DNA of 64,000 bases from Rhodovulum robiginosum (GTDB lineage Bacteria; Pseudomonadota; Alphaproteobacteria; Rhodobacterales; Rhodobacteraceae): positions 1 through 64,000 of the forward strand of contig NZ_RWGU01000040.1 in NCBI RefSeq assembly GCF_003944755.1, read 5' to 3'. Position 1 is the stretch's first letter. Each line of letters opens with the position of its first letter. Position numbers and translations under genes: made by a program. Shown one piece after another: positions 26,981 to 34,660 of this stretch. The notes below the pieces were generated by a model. That model ran no database searches and had not been told where the DNA came from. It saw only the letters and a list, made by a program, of their open reading frames with translations.

Positions 26981-28105
26981 CTACTCTGCAGCGGCGCGCT
27001 CTTCGGGCGCAACGGTCGCGCCCTCCGCGACCTTCTGAAGCCCCGCCACGATCACCCTGTCGCCCTCGCCCAGACCCTCGCTGACGATCCACTCGTTGCC
27101 CCGGTCCTTGAGCACGGTCAGCACGCGGGACTCGACCGTGTTCTCGGCATTCACGATCAGCGCGGTGGGTTCGCCGCGACGGTTGCGGCTGACGCCCTCC
27201 TGCGGCACCAGCACCACGTCGCTGGCCACGCCCGTGGGCATCTCGACCTGGACGTACATGCCCGGCAAAAGAAACTGGTCAGGGTTCGGGAAATCGATGC
27301 GCAGCGTCACCACGCCCGTCTGTTCATCGACGTAGGGTTCGGCCGCGGTCAGCGTTCCGGTATGTTCGTACCCCGCGCCGTCGGCCAATATCAGCGTCAC
27401 GGTGCGGTCGGCCTCGCCCAGAGCGTCCAGCGTGTGGCCGCGGCGCCATTTCACGATCTCCGCGGCCGAGGCGGTGACGTCGACAAAAACCGGGTCGATC
27501 TTGCGGATCACCGCCAGCTGCTCGGACTGGCCGGCGGTGACCAACGCGCCCTGGGTGGTCAGCGACCGGCCCACGATGCCCGACAGCGGCGCGCGCACGG
27601 TGGTGCGGTCGAGGTCGATCTCGGCGGCCTGCAGATCGGCCTCGGCCACCTGCAGCGCGGCATCGGCGATGTCGCGCCCGGCGACCGCATCGTCCACGCT
27701 CTGGGCGCTGCCGACATCTCGGTCGAGCAACTCGATCGCGCGCTCGTAATCCTTCACCGCCGAACTCAGCGAGGCCTGGGCCTGGGCCACGGCGGCGCGC
27801 GCCGCGGCAACCTGGGCCTCGTAGCTGGCCGGGTCGATCCGGTAAAGCGCATCGCCCAGCTCGACCTCGGCGCCCTCGTCAAAGAGCCGCGCAATGATGA
27901 TGCCGGACACCTGCGGGCGCACCTCGGCCACGCCCGAGGCCACCACGCGGCCAGGCAGCGTGGCGGTCAGCGTGACGTCCTGCCGCTCCATCGTCACCAC
28001 GGTGACCGCGGTCGGCGGCCGGCCCTGCTGCGCCGCAGAGGCAGATGCGAGGCAGACGAGCAGGACGACAGCCGAAAAGCGGGCTGGAAGATGGGAGAGG
28101 ACCAT
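26981..28105 (-). CDS. RND efflux periplasmic adaptor (membrane fusion protein)
   Basis: The 374-residue protein has an N-terminal signal peptide (LSAVVLLVCLASASAAQ region), the lipoyl-type halves (VRPQVSGIIIARLFDEGAEVELGDALYRID and later TTVRAPLSGIVGRS), a helical hairpin between them, and a beta-barrel. It lacks an obvious lipobox cysteine. The ATG at 28105 is preceded by ggag at seven bases. The frame extends upstream to 28243 but would cover the regulatory region. It is co-transcribed with the RND gene. Confidence 0.92.
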   Translation of the reverse strand: MVLSHLPARFSAVVLLVCLASASAAQQGRPPTAVTVVTMERQDVTLTATLPGRVVASGVAEVRPQVSGIIIARLFDEGAEVELGDALYRIDPASYEAQVAAARAAVAQAQASLSSAVKDYERAIELLDRDVGSAQSVDDAVAGRDIADAALQVAEADLQAAEIDLDRTTVRAPLSGIVGRSLTTQGALVTAGQSEQLAVIRKIDPVFVDVTASAAEIVKWRRGHTLDALGEADRTVTLILADGAGYEHTGTLTAAEPYVDEQTGVVTLRIDFPNPDQFLLPGMYVQVEMPTGVASDVVLVPQEGVSRNRRGEPTALIVNAENTVESRVLTVLKDRGNEWIVSEGLGEGDRVIVAGLQKVAEGATVAPEERAAAE

Positions 28106-28164
28106 GGCCGGGCTCCGTTCGGGAGGGAAGACAAAGACATTGAGTCGTACGACGCGATCATATA

Positions 28165-28182
28165 GGAAACCGCATGGTTTCC
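28165..28182. promoter_or_regulatory. Palindromic operator candidate for the TetR regulator
   Basis: GGAAACC-GCAT-GGTTTCC is a perfect seven-base inverted repeat in the 144-base gap between the efflux operon and the divergent TetR gene. It lies next to a TATAT-containing stretch that could be the -10 element of the efflux promoter. This fits autorepression and repression of the pump. Confidence 0.65.
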
Positions 28183-28249
28183 GTATTGCCTTTGCTTGCG
28201 CAGCGCAAGGGCCTTGCCGCGTGCGGACTGTGCAGGAGGGCACAAGATC

Positions 28250-28903
28250 GTGACACGAGACGAGGGACGGATGGCCAGACGCGGGCGCAAGCCCCAGATG
28301 CCGCCCGAAGAGCGTGTGGCCGCGATCCTGGATGCAGCCGAGCGGGTGCTGGCCCGCGACGGGCTGCGCGGAGCCACGATGGCCGCATTCGCCGCCGAGG
28401 CGGGGATGTCGAAACGCACCCTTTACGGCGCGTTTTCCGGGCGTGACGCGCTGCTGGTCGCCTGCATGCGGCGGCTGCGTTCCTCGGTGATGCGCCCGCC
28501 CGGGCCCGGCGCGCAGGACCTTCCGCTCGCCGAGCGGCTATTCCGGCTCTTGCTGCCCGATCCCGCCTTCATGGCCTCGTCCCTGCCGATAGAGATCATC
28601 CGCGCGGTGATCGCCGAGGCGCCGCACCACCCCGAGTTGGCCGCGGCCTTTCTCGAAGAAGGCCCGCTCGCCGCGCACCGGCTGATCCGTGACGAACTGG
28701 AACGCGCGGCGGCGCGGGGCGAAGTGACGATTGACGATCCCGACTTCGCCGCGGTGCTGCTGCACGACATGGCCTATAACGGGCTTTTGGAAAAGCTGAT
28801 CGCGCCGGAACGCCGGACCCCCGGTGCCGATACGGCAGCGGCGCGGCTGCGGACGGCGATCGCGGTGTTCCTGCACGGAATCTCGGCCGCGCGCGAGGTC
28901 TAG
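28250..28903 (+). CDS. TetR/AcrR family transcriptional regulator
   Basis: The 217-residue protein has an N-terminal TetR helix-turn-helix (VAAILDAAERVLARDG, then MAAFAAEAGMSKRTLYGAFSGRDALL) and a C-terminal ligand-binding part with the AefR-like FLHGI end. The GTG at 28250 is chosen for its aggaggg site. An ATG at 28271 (MARRGRKP) is the alternative. It is divergent from the efflux operon and probably represses it through the palindrome at 28165-28182. Confidence 0.88.
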   Translation: MTRDEGRMARRGRKPQMPPEERVAAILDAAERVLARDGLRGATMAAFAAEAGMSKRTLYGAFSGRDALLVACMRRLRSSVMRPPGPGAQDLPLAERLFRLLLPDPAFMASSLPIEIIRAVIAEAPHHPELAAAFLEEGPLAAHRLIRDELERAAARGEVTIDDPDFAAVLLHDMAYNGLLEKLIAPERRTPGADTAAARLRTAIAVFLHGISAAREV

Positions 28904-28953
28904 AGGGCGGCGCGGACACCTGGCCCGCGCGGCACAGGGTGGAAAATCGGCGC

Positions 28954-28969
28954 TGTCGGCTTTCCGACA
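28954..28969. promoter_or_regulatory. NifA upstream activator site for the Shethna-type ferredoxin gene
   Basis: TGT-cggctttccg-ACA is a perfect TGT-N10-ACA match, 61 bases upstream of the -24 element at 29031. Confidence 0.8.
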
Positions 28970-29030
28970 ATTGTCCGGGGAATGTCCGGCGATGTCCCGA
29001 AAGACCGCCAAAGCCCGGCCCTTCGGGACG

Positions 29031-29045
29031 TGGCACGTTTCTTGC
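29031..29045 (+). promoter_or_regulatory. Sigma-54 promoter of the Shethna-type ferredoxin gene
   Basis: TGGCACG-TTTC-TTGC matches the sigma-54 consensus exactly. It lies 91 bases before the ATG at 29137 and 61 bases after a NifA site. Confidence 0.93.
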
Positions 29046-29136
29046 CTCCCCTTGGACGGACACGCGTGACCGGTTCGAACCATGAAAACGCCGCCCGCGC
29101 CCCTGGGCACGGGCGGCCAGACAAGGAACATACGAC

Positions 29137-29508
29137 ATGGCTATTGTGACCTTTTCTTCCCCGCTGATGCACAAGGACAAGGCGGTCTACGCCATCGCGG
29201 GCGACACCAAGACGGCGCTGGCGCTGGCCGAGGAAAACAGGATCCCGATCCCGTTCGAATGCCGCGACGGCAATTGCGGATCCTGCCTGATCGAGGTCAG
29301 CTATGACGACCCCGAAACGAAAAAGGCGATCATGCTGACCGACAAGGAAAAAATGACGCTCAAGGAGCTGGGCAAGATCACCGCGGAAGAGATCGAGAAT
29401 GCCGAGGTCAACGACATGCCGCCGCGCTATCGACTGGCCTGCCAGTTCATCGCCCGCGACGAGAACGTGACGATCAGCTTTACCGGCACGCCCGGCGGAT
29501 CCGACTGA
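29137..29508 (+). CDS. fdxD: [2Fe-2S] ferredoxin of the Shethna FeSII / FdxD family
   Basis: The 123-residue protein begins MAIVTFSSPLMHKDKAVYAIAG and carries CRDGNCGSC near residues 43-51 and the fourth ligand in YRLACQ. The order of segments, including the internal MLTDKEK and NDMPPRYRLACQ and the FTGTPGG end, matches the Azotobacter FeSII (Shethna) protein, which binds nitrogenase and shields it from oxygen. R. capsulatus FdxD is a nif-regulated relative. A perfect sigma-54 promoter and a NifA site precede it. It is monocistronic, and a hairpin at 29535-29559 follows. Confidence 0.88.
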   Translation: MAIVTFSSPLMHKDKAVYAIAGDTKTALALAEENRIPIPFECRDGNCGSCLIEVSYDDPETKKAIMLTDKEKMTLKELGKITAEEIENAEVNDMPPRYRLACQFIARDENVTISFTGTPGGSD

Positions 29509-29534
29509 GCCAATGAATTTTCGTTGAAAATTCG

Positions 29535-29559
29535 GGTCCGGCCGCAGAGCGGCCGGACC
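29535..29559 (+). terminator. Hairpin terminator after fdxD
   Basis: GGTCCGGCCGC (29535-29545) pairs perfectly with GCGGCCGGACC (29549-29559) across a three-base loop. It lies between the convergent fdxD and apbE genes. No T tract follows. The GGGTATTTG motif does. Confidence 0.65.
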
Positions 29560-29563
29560 GGGT

Positions 29564-29585
29564 GGGTATTTGAGCCAAGAAGAAG
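29564..29585 (+). repeat. Intergenic motif GGGTATTTG-N-CCAAGAAGAAG, copy after fdxD
   Basis: GGGTATTTGAGCCAAG followed by AAGAAG starts five bases after the fdxD hairpin. The same spacing and order, hairpin then motif, is seen on the minus strand after the nifB operon terminator (17563 to 17511). Confidence 0.7.
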
Positions 29586-29615
29586 CAGGGGGTCGCGCCC
29601 GGATTGGCGCGCCGA

Positions 29616-30710
29616 TTACCCTGTGCAGGCGGGTGCCGCCGCCCGGGCCGGCAGCGGCACGATCTCGACCGGCTCTGGGAACGCCTCTCCGGCGGGGTCG
29701 AGCCTGTCGGCCATCGCGGGCGTTGCCAAGAGCGCGCCGCTATCGGTGATCATCAGCACCGCCGACACGCCCATCGCCGCCGCGACGCGGGGCCAGCCGG
29801 CGCGCCCGGCCACGCTCAGCGCCGTGGCCGCCGCGTCGGCGCGGGCGCCATCGGTGTCGAGCACCGAAACCGAGACGATCTCGCGCACGGGATATCCCGT
29901 GCGCGGGTCGATGATATGGGCGAACCGTTCGCCGTCATGCTCGAAATAGCGTTCGTAGTTGCCGGAGGTGTAGAGCACCTCGCCGGGCCTCAGCGACACC
30001 GCGCCGACCGCCCCCCAGACGAAGGGATCGCGGATCGCCACACGCCAGGGCCGGTCGCCATGGGTGCCTAGAACATTGACATCGCCACCAGCGTTCAGCA
30101 CCGCGTTCTCGATGCCGCGCGCGCGAAGATCGGCCGCGGCAAGGTCGAGCGCGGCGCCCTTGGCAAACCCGCCGAGGTCGAGCTGCACGGCCGGATTTGC
30201 CGAGCGGACCCGCGTGCCCTCGATCTGCAGATCGGTCATCCGCGGCCGGGCGGCCAACAGCGCCTCGATCTCGGCCCGTGCCGGCGGCGCGCCCTCTGGC
30301 GGGGTGTCGGCGTGAAACCCCCAGAGCCCTATCAGCCCGCCGATGGCAGGGTCGAAAAGCCCGCCGCTTTGACAGGCCAGGCGCCGGCCCGTGCGCAGAA
30401 CGCCGGCCAGCCGGTCGTCCACATTTCCCGCATCGCCAGCAGCGATCGCCGCGTTCAGATCGCCCAGCGCACCGGGGCGCCAAGCGTGCCAGTCGTGGTG
30501 CAAGCTCTGCAACAGCCGGCCGACCGACGTTGTCGCGGCGCGGGCCGTGTCGCGGCGCTCTCCGCGGATTTCGATCTCGACCAATGTGCCGAAGACATAC
30601 AGCGTTTCGCGGTGAACCTGCTCGACCCGCGCCGCCCGGACGGCAACCAGCAGAAGCGCGCAAAAAAGGACCAGGCCGAGCGCGATCAGCTTCGGCCGGG
30701 GCCGTGTCAT
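29616..30710 (-). CDS. rnfF: FAD:protein FMN transferase (ApbE/RnfF)
   Basis: ApbE proteins attach FMN covalently to threonines of RnfG and RnfD. The 364-residue product has an N-terminal signal anchor (LIALGLVLFCALLLVAVRA) placing it outside the cytoplasmic membrane, the DLGGFAKGAALDLA segment, NAGGDVNVLG, and HIIDPRTGYPV near the C-terminus, all typical of the family. It is the last gene of the operon divergent from rnfABCDGEH, where R. capsulatus has rnfF. The ATG overlaps the upstream RseC-like stop (ATGA). Confidence 0.92.
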   Translation of the reverse strand: MTRPRPKLIALGLVLFCALLLVAVRAARVEQVHRETLYVFGTLVEIEIRGERRDTARAATTSVGRLLQSLHHDWHAWRPGALGDLNAAIAAGDAGNVDDRLAGVLRTGRRLACQSGGLFDPAIGGLIGLWGFHADTPPEGAPPARAEIEALLAARPRMTDLQIEGTRVRSANPAVQLDLGGFAKGAALDLAAADLRARGIENAVLNAGGDVNVLGTHGDRPWRVAIRDPFVWGAVGAVSLRPGEVLYTSGNYERYFEHDGERFAHIIDPRTGYPVREIVSVSVLDTDGARADAAATALSVAGRAGWPRVAAAMGVSAVLMITDSGALLATPAMADRLDPAGEAFPEPVEIVPLPARAAAPACTG

Positions 30711-31207
30711 GTTTGGGCCCGCTCCGGCGCCGGGATCACCTCGTCGATACTGAGCGCCGCGGCGATCCGACCGCGGCGGTCGGCCCGATGAACCGGCAGG
30801 AACGACAGCACCAGCACCGGCAGGCACGCGAGCGCGACCCAAAGATCGGACAGTCCGAGCGCCGAGAAGACCCCGGCGGCGAGAACCAAGGCCGCCGGCG
30901 GTAGCAGATAGGCCAGCCCCGCGGCCCCCAGAAAGGCGCCGCCGGACATCGAGACGACGACCTCGTCGCCCGGCGCGACGTCAGCGGTGCGCGGCAGGCC
31001 GATCTCGAGCGGGCCGGCGCCAGCAAGCTCTGCCAGCGCGCGCGCGCCGCAGCCGGCACGGGCCGCGCAGTGCGCGCAGCCCGACAACCGGTTCGCCTCC
31101 AGCCGGACGAGGCCGCCCTCGACCGCCGCAACCCGGAGCGTCTGGCGCAGGGTGCGCGTATCGTGGATGCCCGGGCCGGGCTGGCGGGCAAGCGGCGCGT
31201 CCGGCAT
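30707..31207 (-). CDS. RseC/SoxR-reducing-system-like membrane protein
   Basis: The 166-residue protein has the RseC layout: an N-terminal domain with a cysteine cluster (SGCAHCAARAGCG), then two close transmembrane segments (AAGLAYLLPPAALVLAAGVFSAL and LWVALACLPVLVLSFLPV) and a short cytoplasmic tail. RseC homologues help Rsx/Rnf complexes. The ATG at 31207 lies ten bases after the ferredoxin stop. A TTG at 31234 would overlap that gene. It sits between fdxN and rnfF, as an open frame does in R. capsulatus. Confidence 0.82.
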   Translation of the reverse strand: MPDAPLARQPGPGIHDTRTLRQTLRVAAVEGGLVRLEANRLSGCAHCAARAGCGARALAELAGAGPLEIGLPRTADVAPGDEVVVSMSGGAFLGAAGLAYLLPPAALVLAAGVFSALGLSDLWVALACLPVLVLSFLPVHRADRRGRIAAALSIDEVIPAPERAQT

Positions 31208-31217
31208 CGACCTGGTC

Positions 31218-31415
31218 TTAATCGACCGGGGCAATGCAGCCGTCTTCCATGCAGGCGTTCAGGCATTGCGGCATGTCGTGATCGGGCTCGCACTCGGTGC
31301 ACTTGTCGGCCTGGATCATGAAGATGCCCTTGTGGGGGATGATCGCCCCGGTGGGGCAGACGGATTCGCAGTCGCCGCAGGCGGTGCAGAGCATGCTGTC
31401 GATCTTCATGGCCAT
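31218..31415 (-). CDS. fdxN: 2[4Fe-4S] ferredoxin I, FdxN
   Basis: The 65-residue ferredoxin has CTACGDCESVC and CTECEPDHDMPQCLNAC. Its N-terminus MAMKID and overall pattern closely resemble R. capsulatus FdxN (ferredoxin I), the main electron donor to nitrogenase there. Rnf is thought to reduce this ferredoxin. It lies 66 bases after fdxC. An aaggaaagg tract precedes the ATG. Confidence 0.93.
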   Translation of the reverse strand: MAMKIDSMLCTACGDCESVCPTGAIIPHKGIFMIQADKCTECEPDHDMPQCLNACMEDGCIAPVD

Positions 31416-31481
31416 GGGTTGGTCCTTTCCTTGGGTGGTATTTGGGTCTGATGAGATACGTTCGCGTTTTCTTCTTGGGGC

Positions 31482-31787
<306 letters not shown>

Positions 31788-33095
31788 TCAGCGCCCCAAG
31801 AGCGCGCTCATGTCGATTTCGCGTTCCACCGGACGGCCGGCGAGATGCGCGGCGAGCCGCCGGCCGAAATCGCGGCAATCTTCAAGCTCGTCGCCGGTCG
31901 GGTGCATCTTGATCCTCAGCCCCTGCTCGGGCACCCGCATCTTCAGACCTTGCATCCGCGCCTCGACCATGCCGACGGCCTCGCCCGTCCAGCCGTAGGA
32001 TCCGAAGGCGGCGCCCAGCTTGCCCTTGGTCTCGATGTCGACGAGGCTGGAGAGCAGATCCCATACCGTGCGCACCGCGTCGCCGTTGATCGTCGGCGTG
32101 CCGATGGCCAGCCCGTCGGCCTCTTCGATCAGGTCGATGAAGGGGGTGACGTCGCCCCCCTGAATGTCGAAGAGCGACACGCGCACATCGTCGCTTTCGG
32201 CCGCGCCCTCGGTGATGGCCTCGGCCATCTGGGCCGTCGCGCCATAGGCCGACACGTAAAAGACCAGCAGCGTTTTCTCGGCCCCGGTCTCGCTGGCGAG
32301 CCGCTTGGTGATGAGCCGGCGGTAATGGGTGATGTATTCGCGCGGGTGCGCGCGCAGTACCGGCCCGTGGCCGGGCGCGATCATGTCGATCTCAAGCGGT
32401 TCGATCAGGTCCAGCGCCTCGGTCACGTAGCGTTTGAAGGGGCGCATGATGTGGTCGAAATAGTATTCGAAGGAAAACCGGAAATCGCCGACCTTGTCGT
32501 TGAAGAGCCGCGCGTCGCAATAGTGGCAGCCCAGCAAGTCGCAGGTAAAGAGCAGGTTCTGCTCTTCCAGGTAGGTGCATTGCGTATCGGGCCAGTGCAC
32601 ATAGGGCGTGGTCAGGAATCTCAGCGTCCGGTCGCCCAGCGAAACGGTGTCGCCGGTCTCGACCGTCGTGACCTCGTACCGCTCGAACTCGTCCTTGAGC
32701 AGTGCCCGCAGCACCTGCAACCCCCGCGGCGAGACGTAGATGTGGACATGCGGCGCGCGGCGCAGGAACTCGGGCACGGCCCCGGTGTGGTCGGGCTCGA
32801 GATGGTTGAGCACGAGCGTGGTGATCTCGTCATAGGGCACCACCTCTTCGAGCTTGGCGAAGAATTCTTCGGTGAACTCCTGCTTGACCGTGTCGATGAC
32901 GGCAACGCCCGCGCTGCCGCGCACGACGTAGGAATTGTAGGTCGTGCCGTTGGCCGTCTTCAGGATGATGTCGAAGTTGCGCAAGGCCGGGTCCAGCGCG
33001 CCGATCCATGTAACACGGTCCGCAACCTCTTTCGGTCTTTGCAGCAAGGGACGCGCTGCGTCGGCCGTGGGGATGGCGGGGGCATCTGACGTCAC
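31788..33095 (-). CDS. fprA: Flavodiiron protein (A-type flavoprotein FprA)
   Basis: Flavodiiron proteins reduce O2 to water or NO to N2O. The 435-residue product has a metallo-beta-lactamase-like diiron domain with ligands H98, E100, D102, H103 (NHLEPDHTG), H167, D186 and H243 (APGHGP), then a flavodoxin domain (VFYVSAYGATAQMAEAI) that binds FMN. R. capsulatus fprA is a nif-regulated gene beside nif. The start is a GTG with ggag nine bases upstream. A consensus sigma-54 promoter lies at 33137-33151. It may remove oxygen near nitrogenase. Confidence 0.93.
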   Translation of the reverse strand: MTSDAPAIPTADAARPLLQRPKEVADRVTWIGALDPALRNFDIILKTANGTTYNSYVVRGSAGVAVIDTVKQEFTEEFFAKLEEVVPYDEITTLVLNHLEPDHTGAVPEFLRRAPHVHIYVSPRGLQVLRALLKDEFERYEVTTVETGDTVSLGDRTLRFLTTPYVHWPDTQCTYLEEQNLLFTCDLLGCHYCDARLFNDKVGDFRFSFEYYFDHIMRPFKRYVTEALDLIEPLEIDMIAPGHGPVLRAHPREYITHYRRLITKRLASETGAEKTLLVFYVSAYGATAQMAEAITEGAAESDDVRVSLFDIQGGDVTPFIDLIEEADGLAIGTPTINGDAVRTVWDLLSSLVDIETKGKLGAAFGSYGWTGEAVGMVEARMQGLKMRVPEQGLRIKMHPTGDELEDCRDFGRRLAAHLAGRPVEREIDMSALLGR

Positions 33096-33136
33096 TTGGG
33101 GGCACTCCGGGTTGGGTCGGTGTCACCGGATGTAAA

Positions 33137-33151
33137 GCAAGGAGCGTGCCA
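33137..33151 (-). promoter_or_regulatory. Sigma-54 promoter of the fprA-fdxC-fdxN-rnfF operon
   Basis: The minus strand reads TGGCACG-CTCC-TTGC, a full consensus match, 42 bases before the fprA start codon. The shared NifA site at 33270-33285 lies 118 bases upstream. Confidence 0.93.
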
Positions 33152-33269
33152 AGCGCGTGAACCCTGTGATCCCCCGCCGCTGGGGCACGCGGGGCGGCGG
33201 TTTTTCGGGATGGCGGGCCGGGCAGCCGGCGCATGTTTGGCCCAACTGTGCGACACGGCTGTTTGACAA

Positions 33270-33285
33270 TGTCGGCTTTACAACA
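33270..33285. promoter_or_regulatory. NifA upstream activator site shared by fprA and rnfA
   Basis: TGT-cggctttaca-ACA is a perfect TGT-N10-ACA match almost midway between the two divergent sigma-54 promoters (118 bases to one, 115 to the other). No second perfect site was seen in the interval. Confidence 0.82.
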
Positions 33286-33400
33286 TCGCCGCACGACCGT
33301 CGGCGCCGCGACACGCCCCCCGCGGGCACGGCCACAAGTTCAGTCAAGTCACGCGCGTCAAGGGGCCTTTTCGGGTGAGCGCATCCCCGCGCGCGGCCAT

Positions 33401-33415
33401 TGGCACGGTTCTTGC
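33401..33415 (+). promoter_or_regulatory. Sigma-54 promoter of the rnfABCDGEH operon
   Basis: TGGCACG-GTTC-TTGC matches the consensus exactly and lies 74 bases before the rnfA ATG. Confidence 0.93.
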
Positions 33416-33489
33416 TTCGATTGTGGCGAACACTCTCTCGACCCCGAAAAGGGCCGTCGCACGCGACAGCCAAGCGAAGGAGCCCGAAC

Positions 33490-34071
33490 ATGCCAGAGTT
33501 CTTCATGATCCTGCTCGGCACGGCGCTCGTGAACAACGTGGTGCTGGTCAAGTTCCTCGGGCTCTGCCCGTTCATGGGTGTGTCGCGCAAGATCGACGCG
33601 GCCATCGGCATGGGCCTGGCGACGACCTTCGTTCTGACGCTCGCCGCCGCGGCGAGCTGGGTGATCGAGACACTGATCCTCGTGCCCCTCGATCTGGGCT
33701 TTCTGCGCATTCTCAGCTTCATCCTGGTGATCGCGGCCATCGTGCAGTTCACCGAAGTCGTGCTGCGCAAGGTGTCTCCAGGCCTCTATCGCGCGCTCGG
33801 AATCTATCTGCCGCTGATCACGACAAACTGCGCCGTGCTGGGCGTCGCGCTGCTGAACATCCAGGAGGGGCACGACTTCGTCCAGAGCCTGCTCTACGGG
33901 TTCGGCTCGGCGCTGGGGTTCACGGGCGTTCTCGCGATCTTTGCGGGTATGCGGGAAAAGCTGGCGCAGCTTTCAGTGCCGGCGCCGTTTGCCGGTCCGC
34001 CGATCGCCTTCATCTCTGCCGGGCTCCTGTCCATGGCCTTTCTGGGCTTTGCAGGGCTGGTTCCGAACTGA
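33490..34071 (+). CDS. rnfA: Rnf complex subunit RnfA
   Basis: RnfA is one of the core membrane subunits of the ion-translocating ferredoxin:NAD oxidoreductase. The 193-residue, six-helix protein has the conserved [18 protein letters not shown] near the N-terminus and [12 protein letters not shown], two segments whose cysteines hold an intramembrane [2Fe-2S] cluster with RnfE. The ATG at 33490 follows an aaggag site. The frame is open further upstream but that part overlaps the promoter. It opens rnfABCDGEH. Confidence 0.96.
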   Translation: MPEFFMILLGTALVNNVVLVKFLGLCPFMGVSRKIDAAIGMGLATTFVLTLAAAASWVIETLILVPLDLGFLRILSFILVIAAIVQFTEVVLRKVSPGLYRALGIYLPLITTNCAVLGVALLNIQEGHDFVQSLLYGFGSALGFTGVLAIFAGMREKLAQLSVPAPFAGPPIAFISAGLLSMAFLGFAGLVPN

Positions 34072-34090
34072 CTGAAAGGAAAAGGCAGAC

Positions 34091-34660
34091 ATGCTCTACG
34101 CCGTCACCTCGATGACTGCCCTGGGGCTGGGGCTGGGCCTCCTGCTCGGTCTGGCCGCGCGGAAGTTCCATGTCGAAACACCCCCCGTGGTGGATGAGAT
34201 CGAGGGCGTTCTGCCGGGCACGAATTGCGGCCAATGCGGCTATCCCGGCTGCCGGGCCGGCGCCGAGGCACTGGCCGAGGGCGCTGCCCCGGTCACGTTG
34301 TGCCCGCCCGGCGGGCGCGAGCTGGCCCTGGAACTGGCCGAGATCACGGGCGCCGACGCCAACGGCGCTGCCGATCTGGACGGGATGGAAGAGGCCGAGC
34401 AGATGGTCGCCTTCATCTTCGAGGATCACTGCACCGGCTGCACCAAATGCTTCAAGCGGTGCCCGACCGACGCCATCGTCGGCGCGAACAAGCAGATCCA
34501 TACCGTGGTCACCGATGCCTGTATCGGCTGCGACGCCTGCATCGAGGTCTGCCCGACCGAGGCGATCATCCACCGCACCAAGCCAAGGACGCTGCGCAAC
34601 TGGTACTGGGAAAAACCCGATCTGGTGCCCGGCGACGGCGAAATGAGGATATCGGCATGA
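34091..34660 (+). CDS. rnfB: Rnf complex Fe-S subunit RnfB
   Basis: RnfB is the ferredoxin-interacting subunit. The 189-residue protein has a short N-terminal membrane helix, the Fe-S domain GTNCGQCGYPGC (near residue 44), and two 4Fe-4S motifs CTGCTKCFKRC and CIGCDACIEVC. It follows rnfA by 19 bases and overlaps rnfC by ATGA. Confidence 0.96.
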   Translation: MLYAVTSMTALGLGLGLLLGLAARKFHVETPPVVDEIEGVLPGTNCGQCGYPGCRAGAEALAEGAAPVTLCPPGGRELALELAEITGADANGAADLDGMEEAEQMVAFIFEDHCTGCTKCFKRCPTDAIVGANKQIHTVVTDACIGCDACIEVCPTEAIIHRTKPRTLRNWYWEKPDLVPGDGEMRISA

